NCBI RefSeq assembly: GCF_003339585.1
Contig: NZ_QPKF01000009.1
Coordinates: 1-41,700 of the forward strand
Length of the DNA: 41,700 nucleotides
Direction: 5' to 3'
Source of the DNA: Exiguobacterium sp. RIT594
GTDB taxonomy: Bacteria > Bacillota > Bacilli > Exiguobacteriales > Exiguobacteriaceae
In this document: positions 22,199-31,054 of the stretch, piece by piece
Position numbering within the stretch: position 1 is the first letter of the stretch
Layout: every line of letters starts with the position of its first letter
The notes under the pieces: generated by a model
Told to the model about the DNA's origin: nothing
Databases searched by the model: none
What the model saw: only the letters and a program-made list of their open reading frames with translations
Position numbers and translations under genes: made by a program

Positions 22199-23745
22199 GT
22201 CAACGAAGGACGATTGCGCAAGGGGCAGCTTTGCTTGCTATTTCGAGCTATGTCTCAAAACTGTTGAGTTTCTTTTACCGGATTCCATATCAAAATATGG
22301 CGGGAGACTTCGGGTTATATGTCTACCAAACTGTCTATCCGGTGTTTGCGATTGCAGCGGCGCTTGGTATTTACGCCTTACCGGTCGTCGTTGCGAAGTT
22401 AACATTGCATCATCCGGAAGAGAAACGTGAAGTGCTGTGGTCGATTTTCTTTGTCCTACTTGCGATGTCGATTATATTAGGAACGATTGGTTGGTGGGTC
22501 GCTCCTGAAGTCGCATTCTTGTTCGGTGACGAACAGCTCGTCCAACCGCTTCGGGCCGTCACCTTTACCTTCTATTTGTTGCCGGTCATTGCTGTTTTGC
22601 GCGGGATGTTTCAGGCGGATCTTGAAATGCGTCCGACGGCTTTCTCACAAATCACGGAAAACGCCGTTCGGGTCTGTTTATTGTTGATTGTGACGTATTA
22701 CGGGGTTCAGATAGGTGCGAATCCGTATCAAGTCGGAGCAAATGCGCACATGACGGCACTCGGTGGAAGCATCGCGTCGCTGATCTTGCTGTTACGCTTT
22801 GCGAAAGGAAGAATTGGTCGTCCCGTCATCTCGAAACGACACATTCGCCGTGTCGGACGGGTCTTGTTGACGAGTGGTCTGGCAGTCAGTATCGCGTCTT
22901 TGGCCCTGTTACTGATGCAATTGATTGATGGATTGACGTTCGTCAATTTACTCGGGAATTCGATGGAAACGAAAGTCGAAAAAGGAATTTTTGATCGAGG
23001 GTATCCGCTCTTACAGTTTGCGATCTTGTTCGCGACATCCATCAGTTTGGCCAGTGTTCCGACATTGTTGATGGAATACCGGAAGCGGAATGATGAAGCA
23101 ACAAAACTGCATCTTGAGACGCTCTTACGATCCGGGTTACTGATTGCGGCGGCAGCGACCGTCGGATTGGTTGGTGTCATGCGTCCGTTGAATATTGCCT
23201 TGTATCAGGACGATAACGGAACAGCAGCACTCAGCTGGTTGGCTGCGACGGCGTTCACTGCCTCCTTGTCAATGATCATCGTATCGTGTCTGCAATCTGT
23301 CGATGCGGAAAAATATGCGTTTGTCGGTGTAGTCGCAGGTCTGTTGATCAAGCTGGGTCTCAATATCTACTTAATTCCCTTATACGGCATGATCGGTGCC
23401 GGAATGGCGACTTTTGGTGGTTTTGCGGTCATGGCGGCAGCACAGCTACTTTTACTCAATCGAAAGTTCGGTCGGGTGACGGCAGGACGCCCTTTTTATG
23501 GTCGTCTCTTGAAGGCAGTCATTCCGATGGCCCTGTTTTTATACATCGTCGAACAACTTTTCCGGCTGTCGGGCTGGGAAAACCGGATTGGAGCGACACT
23601 TGAGGTCGCCCTACTCGTTTTGGGTGGAGCCGGTATCTTTTGTCTCTTTGCCTTACGGATGGGGGTCTTGACGGAACGGGAATGGGCCGTATTGCCATTC
23701 GGGGAAAAACTATATCGAATGCATCAGCATAGGAGGATTATATGA
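22195..23745 (+). CDS. MOP-superfamily polysaccharide/lipid flippase (YabM/SpoVB-like)
   Basis: A 516-residue membrane protein with about 14 hydrophobic segments and the family N-terminus of positively charged residues followed by GAALLAISSYVSKLLSFFYRIPYQNMAGDFGLY. It belongs to the SpoVB/YtgP/MurJ-like branch of the MOP exporters, which move lipid-linked precursors across the membrane. B. subtilis YabM is its positional counterpart. Which lipid-linked sugar it carries cannot be told. It overlaps mfd and mazG by 4 bases each. Confidence 0.9.
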   Translation: MSQRRTIAQGAALLAISSYVSKLLSFFYRIPYQNMAGDFGLYVYQTVYPVFAIAAALGIYALPVVVAKLTLHHPEEKREVLWSIFFVLLAMSIILGTIGWWVAPEVAFLFGDEQLVQPLRAVTFTFYLLPVIAVLRGMFQADLEMRPTAFSQITENAVRVCLLLIVTYYGVQIGANPYQVGANAHMTALGGSIASLILLLRFAKGRIGRPVISKRHIRRVGRVLLTSGLAVSIASLALLLMQLIDGLTFVNLLGNSMETKVEKGIFDRGYPLLQFAILFATSISLASVPTLLMEYRKRNDEATKLHLETLLRSGLLIAAAATVGLVGVMRPLNIALYQDDNGTAALSWLAATAFTASLSMIIVSCLQSVDAEKYAFVGVVAGLLIKLGLNIYLIPLYGMIGAGMATFGGFAVMAAAQLLLLNRKFGRVTAGRPFYGRLLKAVIPMALFLYIVEQLFRLSGWENRIGATLEVALLVLGGAGIFCLFALRMGVLTEREWAVLPFGEKLYRMHQHRRII

Positions 23746-25172
23746 CACATCAGATTACAGTCGTCGGCTTAGGAGTCGGAGAACTCGAACAATTGCCGTA
23801 CGGCATTTATAAACGCCTAAAGGAAACGAAACAACCGATTTATCTGCGGACTGCGGATCATCCTGTCGTTTCGGAATTGATGGCAGAGGGAATGAAATTT
23901 ACATCGTTTGATTCGATTTATGAAAAACATGATCAGTTTGAAGGCGTCTACCGAGAGATTGTTGCAACGTTGCTTGAACAGTCCGAGAAGGAGGCGATCA
24001 TCTATGCTGTTCCGGGTCATCCGCTTGTCGCGGAGAGTACGGTCCAACAGTTGCTCGCTCAGACGGAAAACCTCGACATTATTGGTGGTCAAAGCTTTCT
24101 CGATCCGATGTTTGCCGCGGTCGGTGTTGATCCGATCGAAGGCTTTCAACTATTGGATGCGACAGCGTTTGATATTGATGAAGCGCAGATTCGTCAGCAT
24201 TTGTTGATCGGACAAGTTTATGATCAACTGGTTGCAGGTGATTTAAAGGTCATGTTGATGGAGCGTTATCCTGACGAACATGACGTGACGCTTGTGACGG
24301 CGGCGGGAACGAGTCGCCAACACGTCACTACGGTTCCGCTCTATGAACTGGATCACATCACGACACTCAGTAACTTGACGACGGTTTATGTACCGCCTGT
24401 CACGGATCAAACGATCTTGAATCGTGATTTCACGACCCTCAAACAAATCATCGCCCGCTTGCGTGGAGAAGGCGGTTGTCCGTGGGATCAAGAACAGACA
24501 CATGAATCGCTCAAAAAACATTTAATCGAAGAATCCTACGAATTACTGGAAGCAATCGACCTTCAGGACGATAACTTAATGATAGAAGAATTAGGCGATG
24601 TGTTGTTACAAGTCATGCTACATGCCCAAATCGGTCTGGATGAAGGGTATTTCGATGTCCGTGACGTCATCGGAAGTGTCAGCGACAAGATGATTCGCAG
24701 ACATCCGCATGTCTTTGGAGATGTAAAAGTCGGCTCGACCGCGGACGTCGTCACGAACTGGCAGGAAATTAAAGCGCAGGAAAAATCGGAACGGACGTAT
24801 CTGTTGGACGGTGTCACTAAGGGAGCTCCTGCCTTGTTGCGTGCCGAACAGATTCAGAAGAAAGTCGCGAAGGTCGGTTTTGAATGGGAAACCGTCGCCG
24901 GGGCACTTCAGAAAGTCCGGGAAGAGATTCAAGAACTGCAAGAGGCACCGGTGGAAGAGCAGTTAGGGGAATTTGGAGATATCCTGTTTTCGTTAGCGCT
25001 CGTCGGAAAATATATGGAGTTGTCGGCAGAGGATGCATTACAGCAGACCAATGACAAATTCATTCGCCGCTTCACCCGCATGGAACAATTGGCAGACCGT
25101 CCGTTAACGGAGTTATCGTTAGCGGAACAAGATGCATTGTGGAATCAATCAAAGCAGGAGGAACAGTCATGA
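23742..25172 (+). CDS. mazG: MazG nucleotide pyrophosphohydrolase fused to a tetrapyrrole-methylase-like domain (YabN)
   Basis: A 476-residue fusion. Residues 1 to about 225 resemble the SAM-dependent tetrapyrrole methylases (VVGLGVGELEQLPYG, YAVPGHPLVAES). From about 225 on is a MazG NTP pyrophosphatase with GGCPWDQEQTHESL, EESYELLEAI and EELGDVLLQV, the acidic residues that bind magnesium, and a second MazG-like repeat near the end. Such proteins clear non-canonical NTPs. The N-terminal domain's role is unknown. Same fusion and place as B. subtilis YabN. ATGA overlaps at both ends. Confidence 0.94.
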   Translation: MTHQITVVGLGVGELEQLPYGIYKRLKETKQPIYLRTADHPVVSELMAEGMKFTSFDSIYEKHDQFEGVYREIVATLLEQSEKEAIIYAVPGHPLVAESTVQQLLAQTENLDIIGGQSFLDPMFAAVGVDPIEGFQLLDATAFDIDEAQIRQHLLIGQVYDQLVAGDLKVMLMERYPDEHDVTLVTAAGTSRQHVTTVPLYELDHITTLSNLTTVYVPPVTDQTILNRDFTTLKQIIARLRGEGGCPWDQEQTHESLKKHLIEESYELLEAIDLQDDNLMIEELGDVLLQVMLHAQIGLDEGYFDVRDVIGSVSDKMIRRHPHVFGDVKVGSTADVVTNWQEIKAQEKSERTYLLDGVTKGAPALLRAEQIQKKVAKVGFEWETVAGALQKVREEIQELQEAPVEEQLGEFGDILFSLALVGKYMELSAEDALQQTNDKFIRRFTRMEQLADRPLTELSLAEQDALWNQSKQEEQS

Positions 25173-25441
25173 GACTCGATAAATTTTTAAAGGTATCTCG
25201 TTTAATCAAACGCCGGACACTGGCAAAAGAAGTTGCCGATCAAGGCCGGATCACCATCAACGGGCTTGTCGCAAAAGCCAGCAGTACGGTTTCGGTGGGG
25301 GACGAGATGACCATCCGGTTCGGAAATAAGATTGTCACCGTTCAAATCGATAGTATTAAAGAGCATGCGAAAAAAGAAGAAGCATCAGACATGTATCAAA
25401 TCATTCGTGAAGAAAAAGTGAATTCCGAAGAATCGATGTAA
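25169..25441 (+). CDS. rqcP: S4-domain ribosome quality control protein RqcP (YabO)
   Basis: A 90-residue S4 RNA-binding protein (MRLDKFLKVSRLIKRRTLAKEVADQG). In B. subtilis RqcP (YabO) binds the 50S subunit with RqcH and tRNA-Ala during C-terminal alanine tailing of stalled chains. The ATG at 25169 overlaps the mazG stop and follows AGGAGGAAC; the longer frame from 25139 is unlikely. In B. subtilis yabP and yabQ (sporulation) follow; here divIC comes next. Confidence 0.93.
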   Translation: MRLDKFLKVSRLIKRRTLAKEVADQGRITINGLVAKASSTVSVGDEMTIRFGNKIVTVQIDSIKEHAKKEEASDMYQIIREEKVNSEESM

Positions 25442-25506
25442 TTTGGTTGAAAAAGGAAGTATACTAGAGAGTGTCAGAGATGACCACTCGGATAAGGAGG
25501 GATGAT

Positions 25507-25887
25507 ATGCCAGCACCGTTGGAATCAGGGCGCGATACACCGCCCAAGATCAAACCGCTTAATGACCGGAAAAAACAGTTGAGTCAAAATGCAATCGAAA
25601 ACCGTTTACGTCTGAAGAGGCGCTTCTTAGTCTGTATGTCGATCTTTCTTATTGTCCTGTCCCTGATGGGGTGGTCATATATCGAAAAACAACAACTGAT
25701 CGCTGAACAGAAGCAGTCGTTTCAGGTTGCGAACCAAGAACAGGCGAAAGCAGAAAAAGAAACAGTTCGTCTGAAAGAAGAGATTGAACGATTGAATGAT
25801 AAGAAATATGTTGCGAACCTAGCGAGAAGTGAACTGCTGTACTCGAAAAAAGGCGAAACGATTTTCTATTTTTCACCGGAAGATTAA
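25507..25887 (+). CDS. divIC: Cell division protein DivIC (FtsB-like)
   Basis: A 126-residue bitopic septum protein. A basic cytoplasmic stretch (about 20-39) leads to one membrane segment (40-59), then a coiled coil (about 62-100) and a short C-terminal extracellular part with YVANLARSELLYSKKGETIFYF, typical of DivIC/FtsB. It pairs with FtsL and DivIB in the divisome. The frame opens at GTG 25471, but ATG 25507 follows AAGGAGGG and is the better start. A TATACT at 25460-25465 might be a -10 box. spoIIE, nearby in B. subtilis, is absent. Confidence 0.92.
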   Translation: MPAPLESGRDTPPKIKPLNDRKKQLSQNAIENRLRLKRRFLVCMSIFLIVLSLMGWSYIEKQQLIAEQKQSFQVANQEQAKAEKETVRLKEEIERLNDKKYVANLARSELLYSKKGETIFYFSPED

Positions 25888-25905
25888 ACGAAGGTTGTCG
25901 ATTGA

Positions 25906-25934
25906 TTGAAAAAATGTAGAATCACTCGTATAAT
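25906..25934 (+). promoter_or_regulatory. SigA-type promoter of the S1-domain gene
   Basis: TTGAAA, 17-base spacer, TATAAT, about 35 bases upstream of the ATG. Confidence 0.82.
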
Positions 25935-25969
25935 AAGAAAGAATCAACTAAAAAGGAGCAATACAATTT

Positions 25970-26500
25970 ATGTCGATTGAAGTAGGCAGCAAAGTACAAG
26001 GGAAAGTTACAGGCATCACCAATTTCGGCGCGTTCGTAGAATTACCGACGGGTAAGACAGGTCTTGTTCACATCAGTGAAGTAGCAGATTCTTACGTCAA
26101 AGATATCAATGATGTCTTGACAGTCGGACAAGAAATCACGGTTAAAGTGTTGAGTGTAGAGAACGACGGGAAGATTGGTCTTTCGATTAAGAAAGCAGTC
26201 GATCGTCCAGAAGGCGAACGTCCTCGTCCTCCAGCTCGTCAATTTGATCGCGGACCACGTCCGGCAGGTCAAGACCGTGGACCACGTTCGTTCGATAACA
26301 AAGGACCGCGTGGTGGAAGCGGCGGCGGTGGAAACCGTGGCGGCTTTAACAAAGGTGGCCGTGGCGCACCAGCTCCACGTAAAGAGCAAACGTTCGATAC
26401 GTTGATGACTAGTTTCCTCAAAGATAGTGAAGATCGTCTTGCGACATTGAAACGACAAACCGATTCAAAACGTGGCGGACGCGGTGCTAAACGTCAATAA
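25970..26500 (+). CDS. S1 RNA-binding domain protein (YabR-like) with Arg/Gly-rich tail
   Basis: A 176-residue protein with an N-terminal S1 domain (about 1-75: VQGKVTGITNFGAFVELPTGKTGLVHISEVA) like B. subtilis YabR and the S1 domain of PNPase. Residues about 77-137 are low-complexity, rich in Arg, Gly and Pro with several RG and GG steps, and so probably disordered and RNA-binding. A short helical end (LMTSFLKDSEDRLATLKRQ) and a basic tip follow. RNA binding is supported; the specific role is unknown. It has its own promoter and terminator. Confidence 0.9.
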   Translation: MSIEVGSKVQGKVTGITNFGAFVELPTGKTGLVHISEVADSYVKDINDVLTVGQEITVKVLSVENDGKIGLSIKKAVDRPEGERPRPPARQFDRGPRPAGQDRGPRSFDNKGPRGGSGGGGNRGGFNKGGRGAPAPRKEQTFDTLMTSFLKDSEDRLATLKRQTDSKRGGRGAKRQ

Positions 26501-26528
26501 CTTGCTGACCTGTTCTTTATAAGAATAG

Positions 26529-26567
26529 AGATGGAATGACGCTGTTCATTCCATCTTTTATTTTTTT
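26529..26567 (+). terminator. Rho-independent terminator after the S1-domain gene
   Basis: Perfect 11-base-pair stem AGATGGAATGA/TCATTCCATCT with a 6-base loop, followed by a T-rich tail. Confidence 0.92.
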
Positions 26568-26589
26568 GAAATTATTTTTATAAAAAGCG

Positions 26590-26618
26590 TTGACAATTAT
26601 TTGACTCCACCGTATTAT
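26590..26618 (+). promoter_or_regulatory. Promoter of the tRNA pair
   Basis: TTGACA, 17-base spacer, TATTAT, about 35 bases before tRNA-Met; a strong stable-RNA-type promoter. Confidence 0.85.
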
Positions 26619-26653
26619 AGAAAATGTGCTTAAGACGCACGCATTCAAAATAT

Positions 26654-26730
26654 GGCGGTGTAGCTCAGCTGGCTAGAGCGTACGGTTCATACCCGTGAGG
26701 TCGTGGGTTCGACTCCCTCCGCCGCTACCA
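26654..26730 (+). tRNA. tRNA-Met (CAT), elongator
   Basis: A 77-base cloverleaf with encoded CCA. Anticodon loop TTCATAC gives CAT. The acceptor stem GGCGGTG/CGCCGCT has G1-T72, not the unpaired 1-72 of an initiator, and the anticodon stem TACGG/CCGTG lacks the initiator GGG/CCC. It matches the place of the Met tRNA gene in the B. subtilis trnSL pair. The T stem GTGGG/CCCTC has a T-T mismatch at 50-64. A lysidine-type tRNA-Ile (CAT) is less likely. Confidence 0.93.
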
Positions 26731-26739
26731 TATTTTTTT

Positions 26740-26811
26740 GGCCCGTTGGTCAAGCGGTTAAGACACCGCCCTTTCACGGCGGTAACACGGGTTCGATTCC
26801 CGTACGGGTCA
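26740..26811 (+). tRNA. tRNA-Glu (TTC)
   Basis: A 72-base cloverleaf whose anticodon loop CTTTCAC gives TTC. The acceptor stem GGCCCGT/ACGGGTC has one G-T pair, and the discriminator is A. No CCA is encoded (next bases TTC), so CCA must be added by nucleotidyltransferase, unlike its neighbour. Confidence 0.95.
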
Positions 26812-26820
26812 TTCTGTAAA

Positions 26821-26856
26821 AAAGCTATCTCTATTTATATAGAGGTAGCTTTTTTC
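26821..26856 (+). terminator. Terminator of the tRNA pair
   Basis: 13-base-pair stem AAAGCTATCTCTA/TAGAGGTAGCTTT (one G-T pair) with a 6-base loop and a T-run. Confidence 0.92.
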
Positions 26857-26890
26857 GTTTAAGTCACTTATGGATCAAGGGGGACCAGGC

Positions 26891-28135
26891 ATGGGATTCG
26901 AGATTAATCTTCCAAAAGAACCATTGTTGGTTGCTGTTTCCGGCGGTTGTGATTCAATGGTACTGGCACATCTTTTGTATGAAGCGAATCATGATCTAAT
27001 GATTGTTCATGTTCATCATGGTCTGCGCGAAGAATCGGACGAAGAAGCAGAAGCGGTCCGCGCTTGGGCGGATGCGAGACAAGTGGCTGTTCGGATGACA
27101 CGACTCGCATGGGATGATCAAACACCGAGCCAGGCAGCTTGCCGGGCGAGGCGTTATGCCTTTTTTCAAGACGTCATGGCTGAGACAGGTCGGCGGCATC
27201 TTGTGCTCGCACACCACCGGGACGATCAATTGGAGACGCTGTTGATCCAGTTGATCCGAGGGGAAGCAGGTGTCGACGGCATTCCCCGGATCCGTTCTTT
27301 TGCGACGGGACAGATTCATCGTCCGTTGTTGACGTACTCCAAACAGCAACTGTATGACTATGCAAGAACCCATTACGTGACATGGTATGAAGACGAGACG
27401 AATGCCGGAACGAAGTATCTCCGGAATCAGATGCGGCACCGGATCCTGCCGTTGCTTGCGGAACTTCGCCCGGGTTATGAAGAAGCAACGGTTCAGGCGG
27501 CAATATCTCGTCATGAACAAAAACAGGAACATTTCACGTACGTCACGTCCTTTGTCAAAGAACGGATGACGGACCGCGGGCTTCCTCTTGAAGCGATTCA
27601 AACACTCCCTTCAGACTTCAAGCGACTTGTCCTGCGTGCCTTATTACCGGACCGCGACTTTACTTCCGAGGAATACAATCAATTTTTGACATTCTTACGA
27701 GTAGATATGCCGTCCGGTGAAGTGTATTATGGAAACTGGAGGATACAGCGTACATATGGCTACGTGACATGTGTCCGTTGTCCGAGAAAGCACCTGCTCC
27801 CGGAAGCATTGGAAGTGGGAATTGATTTGGGCACTTATCATTATGGTGAACAAACGATTGTGTTCTCACGTTCGGCGACCGGTATTCCATTTTCAGCCAT
27901 CCGTTTTCCACTGACGATTCGACAGCCCTTACCAGGTGACCGGATCCGGTTAGCGGTCGGTACGAAAAAAGTGAGCCGGATTCTTGTGGATGCGAAGGTT
28001 CCACGGGGGTTACGGACGGAAATTCCGGTTGTCGTCGATGCGACAGGGCAAGTTCTGGCGGTCATCGGACATCGAATTGCAATATTCGGGTCATTTGAAC
28101 TCCTCGCAGAATCGTGTTTAATGATAGAATGGTAA
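26891..28135 (+). CDS. tilS: tRNA(Ile)-lysidine synthetase
   Basis: A 414-residue TilS that converts C34 of tRNA-Ile2 (CAT) to lysidine so that it reads AUA. The PP-loop SGGCDS is at 17-22. The C-terminal TilS domain (from about 340: FPLTIRQPLPGDRIRL, VSRILVDAKVPRG) is intact. It is somewhat shorter than the B. subtilis protein but within the family's range. ATG 26891 lies behind AAGGGGGACC; the in-frame ATG at 26870 has no such site. tilS-hprT-ftsH is a conserved Firmicutes cluster. yabS and yabT, next to it in B. subtilis, are absent. Confidence 0.94.
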   Translation: MGFEINLPKEPLLVAVSGGCDSMVLAHLLYEANHDLMIVHVHHGLREESDEEAEAVRAWADARQVAVRMTRLAWDDQTPSQAACRARRYAFFQDVMAETGRRHLVLAHHRDDQLETLLIQLIRGEAGVDGIPRIRSFATGQIHRPLLTYSKQQLYDYARTHYVTWYEDETNAGTKYLRNQMRHRILPLLAELRPGYEEATVQAAISRHEQKQEHFTYVTSFVKERMTDRGLPLEAIQTLPSDFKRLVLRALLPDRDFTSEEYNQFLTFLRVDMPSGEVYYGNWRIQRTYGYVTCVRCPRKHLLPEALEVGIDLGTYHYGEQTIVFSRSATGIPFSAIRFPLTIRQPLPGDRIRLAVGTKKVSRILVDAKVPRGLRTEIPVVVDATGQVLAVIGHRIAIFGSFELLAESCLMIEW

Positions 28136-28168
28136 TGTAGTGTTTAAAATGGAGGAGGAATACCTAGT

Positions 28169-28714
28169 ATGACCTTAATGAATGATATGGAAAAAGTACT
28201 GATTTCAGAAGAAGAGATCCAACATAAAGTCGGTGAACTCGCGGGTGAACTGACAGCGGATTACGGAGATCGTTTCCCGCTCCTCGTTTGTGTCCTGAAA
28301 GGCGCAATGCCGTTCATGTCAGATCTCGTCAAAAAGATGGACATGCATCTTGAAATGGACTTCATGGATGTCTCGACGTATCACGGCGGTACGACATCGA
28401 CAGGTGAAGTGAAGATTGAGAAGGATTTAAACACATCCGTAGAAGGTCGTGACATCCTGATTGTCGAAGATATCATCGACAGCGGATTAACATTAGGCTA
28501 CCTCGTGGATCTCTTTAAATACCGGAAAGCGAAGTCGGTAAAAATCGTAACATTGCTGGATAAGCCAAGTGGTCGTAAAAACGATTTACATGCGGATTAC
28601 AGCGGTTTTGTCATTCCACATGAGTTCGTTGTTGGTTATGGTCTTGACTATGAAGAAAAATATCGTAACCTTCCTTATGTTGGTGTCTTGAAACCAGCAG
28701 TCTACGGCGGCTAA
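28169..28714 (+). CDS. hprT: Hypoxanthine phosphoribosyltransferase
   Basis: A 181-residue type I phosphoribosyltransferase salvaging hypoxanthine and guanine with PRPP. The PRPP-binding signature is [10 protein letters not shown] (99-108) and LKGAMPF (43-49) is the family's loop I region. The C-terminus has the conserved [12 protein letters not shown]. The start follows GGAGGAGG; ATG codons at 28178 and 28184 are less likely. In B. subtilis HprT and TilS act together on ftsH expression, and the same three genes are adjacent here. Confidence 0.96.
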   Translation: MTLMNDMEKVLISEEEIQHKVGELAGELTADYGDRFPLLVCVLKGAMPFMSDLVKKMDMHLEMDFMDVSTYHGGTTSTGEVKIEKDLNTSVEGRDILIVEDIIDSGLTLGYLVDLFKYRKAKSVKIVTLLDKPSGRKNDLHADYSGFVIPHEFVVGYGLDYEEKYRNLPYVGVLKPAVYGG

Positions 28715-28834
28715 TTATTTTTAATCTTGACTGTCACATGATAAGATAAAACCAATTACAAAGCGCGCTTTGCCGCGTTAGGATTCGTATCGATTGAAGA
28801 AAATCAATCAGTTGATGCGGAGAGGAGGCCTACG

Positions 28835-30841
28835 ATGAACCGAGCAGTGAAGAATACCCTTGTGTTTGGGGTCATTTTTCTAGCTTTGATCTTGTTTCTG
28901 CAATACTTGCAGAGTCCAGTGAACAAAAGCAAAGAAATCAATTACACACAGTTTGTCGAGTCTGTTGAAAAAGGTGATGTGAAGACGGCGACGTTCCAGT
29001 ATGAGGGACAGACGTACAATGTCACAGGTGAATTACGTGAAAAAGATACGACATATGAAACGGTCGTACCGGCTGTTGATACAGAACTGACGGATTTGTA
29101 TACGCAATTGCGTAGCCAAAACGTCAAGATGGACTTCAAAGCAGCAGAAACAAACGGTGGTTGGATTGCGCTGTTGACGACAATCGTGCCATTCATCATC
29201 ATCTTCATCCTATTCTTCTTCCTGATTAATCAAGCACAAGGTGGCGGCGGCGGCGGCCGTGTCATGAACTTCGGTAAATCGAAGGCGCGCCTGTATGATA
29301 CAGAAAAGAAAAAGATTACGTTTGACGACGTGGCAGGAGCAGATGAGGAGAAACAAGAACTCGTCGAAGTCGTTGAATTCTTGAAAGATCCACGTAAGTT
29401 TGCCCGTCTCGGTGCCCGTATTCCAAAAGGTGTCCTCCTTGTAGGTCCTCCAGGTACAGGTAAAACGTTGTTAGCCCGTGCAGCAGCTGGCGAAGCCGGC
29501 GTCCCGTTCTTCTCGATTTCAGGTTCTGACTTCGTTGAGATGTTTGTCGGGGTCGGGGCATCACGTGTCCGTGACTTGTTTGAAAACGCGAAGAAAAATG
29601 CACCATGTATCATCTTCATCGATGAAATCGATGCCGTTGGTCGCCAACGTGGCGCCGGTCTTGGCGGCGGACATGATGAGCGCGAACAAACATTGAACCA
29701 ACTTCTTGTTGAGATGGATGGATTCAGTGAAAACGAAGGTATCATCATGATCGCAGCTACTAACCGTGCGGACATTCTGGATCCCGCTTTACTCCGTCCA
29801 GGTCGTTTTGACCGTCAAATCACGGTTGAGCGTCCAGATGTCGTCGGACGTGAAGCAGTTCTTAAAGTACACGCACGTAACAAGCCGCTCGATACGACAG
29901 TTGATTTGAAAGCCATCGCACAACGTACACCAGGTTTCTCAGGTGCAGATCTCGAAAACCTGTTGAACGAAGCGGCACTTATCGCAGCCCGTACAGACCG
30001 TGATAAGATTTCAATCGTTGATTTGGAAGAAGCGATCGACCGCGTCATCGCAGGTCCTGCGAAGAAGAGTCGGATCATTTCACCGAAAGAGAAAAAAATC
30101 GTGGCATGGCACGAAGCAGGTCATACCATCATCGGTGTCACACTCGATGATGCGGATGAAGTGCATAAGGTAACGATCGTTCCTCGTGGTAATGCAGGCG
30201 GTTACGTCATCATGCTTCCAAAAGAGGATCGTTACTTCATGACGAAACCGGAACTTGAAGACAAAATCACCGGATTACTTGGTGGTCGTGTCGCGGAAGA
30301 TGTCGTCTTTGGTGAAGCTTCTACTGGCGCAAGCAATGACTTCCAACGTGCGACAGGACTTGCCCGTAAGATGGTCATGGAGTTCGGGATGAGTGAAAAA
30401 CTCGGACCGCTTCAGTTTGGTTCCGGTCAAGGTGGAAATGTCTTCTTGGGACGTGACTTCCAAAACGAACAGAACTATTCAGATGCGATTGCCCATGAAA
30501 TCGACATGGAAATTCAAGCGATCATCAACCGTTGTTACCAAAAGGCGAAGACGATCTTGACGGAGAAACGCGATCAGCTTGATTTGATTGCGACGACGTT
30601 ACTTGAAGTCGAAACACTGGATCAAAAACAAATTCACCATCTCTTAGAGACAGGCGAATATAAAAAACATGAGCCTGCGGCCATTACAGAACCGAAAGCA
30701 GACGAGAAAACGCCGGAATCGACGACACCTGTCATCGATCAACCGACAGAATCTCCAACGCAACGCGGCTCTGTGATCGACGAAGGACAAAATGTCGATA
30801 CGGAAAAACCAGATCAACCACGTCGGGATGATCAAATCTGA
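28835..30841 (+). CDS. ftsH: ATP-dependent zinc metalloprotease FtsH
   Basis: A 668-residue membrane AAA+ protease that degrades misassembled membrane and some cytosolic proteins. Two membrane segments (about 7-25 and 109-131) flank an extracellular domain. A Gly-rich linker (about 136-141) precedes the AAA module with Walker A GPPGTGKT (204-211), and the peptidase domain has HEAGH (426-430, catalytic E427) with a third zinc ligand D502. The last 50 residues are a charged, Thr/Pro-rich tail with no clear fold. The ATG follows AGAGGAGGCC. The 120-base gap before it shows no certain promoter. Confidence 0.97.
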   Translation: MNRAVKNTLVFGVIFLALILFLQYLQSPVNKSKEINYTQFVESVEKGDVKTATFQYEGQTYNVTGELREKDTTYETVVPAVDTELTDLYTQLRSQNVKMDFKAAETNGGWIALLTTIVPFIIIFILFFFLINQAQGGGGGGRVMNFGKSKARLYDTEKKKITFDDVAGADEEKQELVEVVEFLKDPRKFARLGARIPKGVLLVGPPGTGKTLLARAAAGEAGVPFFSISGSDFVEMFVGVGASRVRDLFENAKKNAPCIIFIDEIDAVGRQRGAGLGGGHDEREQTLNQLLVEMDGFSENEGIIMIAATNRADILDPALLRPGRFDRQITVERPDVVGREAVLKVHARNKPLDTTVDLKAIAQRTPGFSGADLENLLNEAALIAARTDRDKISIVDLEEAIDRVIAGPAKKSRIISPKEKKIVAWHEAGHTIIGVTLDDADEVHKVTIVPRGNAGGYVIMLPKEDRYFMTKPELEDKITGLLGGRVAEDVVFGEASTGASNDFQRATGLARKMVMEFGMSEKLGPLQFGSGQGGNVFLGRDFQNEQNYSDAIAHEIDMEIQAIINRCYQKAKTILTEKRDQLDLIATTLLEVETLDQKQIHHLLETGEYKKHEPAAITEPKADEKTPESTTPVIDQPTESPTQRGSVIDEGQNVDTEKPDQPRRDDQI

Positions 30842-30842
30842 T

Positions 30843-30884
30843 TTTCTATCTTCCCGGTCTAATCGACCGGGGTGACGATAGAAA
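30843..30884 (+). other. Two-tier stem-loop downstream of ftsH
   Basis: Outer stem TTTCTATC/GATAGAAA encloses an asymmetric internal loop (2 against 5 bases) and an inner stem CCCGGTC/GACCGGG with a 5-base loop. There is no T-run after it, so it is not an ordinary terminator. A true terminator follows 28 bases later. Confidence 0.6.
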
Positions 30885-30911
30885 TGAGACGGATGATTCG
30901 TTCGAGCGAGA

Positions 30912-30947
30912 GGTCAGCATTCCCAACCAGGGTGCTGATCTTTTTTT
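30912..30947 (+). terminator. Rho-independent terminator between ftsH and coaX
   Basis: 9-base-pair stem GGTCAGCAT/GTGCTGATC (two G-T pairs) with an 11-base loop, then seven T. Confidence 0.87.
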
Positions 30948-30999
30948 GTGGAAGTGCCAAGCAGCAGTGCGCACTTCGATAGGTGATGCCTAAACTGCG

Positions 31000-31008
31000 T
31001 GGTATAAT
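31000..31008 (+). promoter_or_regulatory. Extended -10 promoter of coaX
   Basis: TGGTATAAT, an extended -10 element with no good -35 box, about 47 bases upstream of coaX. Confidence 0.6.
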
Positions 31009-31054
31009 CACAACGTATAGAATCAGTTATCGTCAGAGAAAAGTGGGGAATCAG

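Noticed and set aside
26654-26730. tRNA with CAT anticodon as tRNA-Ile2, the TilS substrate
   Set aside because: The proximity to tilS is tempting, but the overall sequence is that of the Bacillus elongator tRNA-Met at the same locus.
26996-27601. Long - strand open frame (201 codons) opposite tilS
   Set aside because: It lies wholly inside the conserved tilS gene and resembles no known protein.
29230-29775. Long - strand open frame (181 codons) opposite ftsH
   Set aside because: Its low-complexity, serine/proline-rich translation mirrors the conserved ftsH codons; it is a shadow of the coding strand.
30983-31054. N-terminal extension of coaX
   Set aside because: It includes the extended -10 promoter; CoaX proteins start at the DVGNTN motif.
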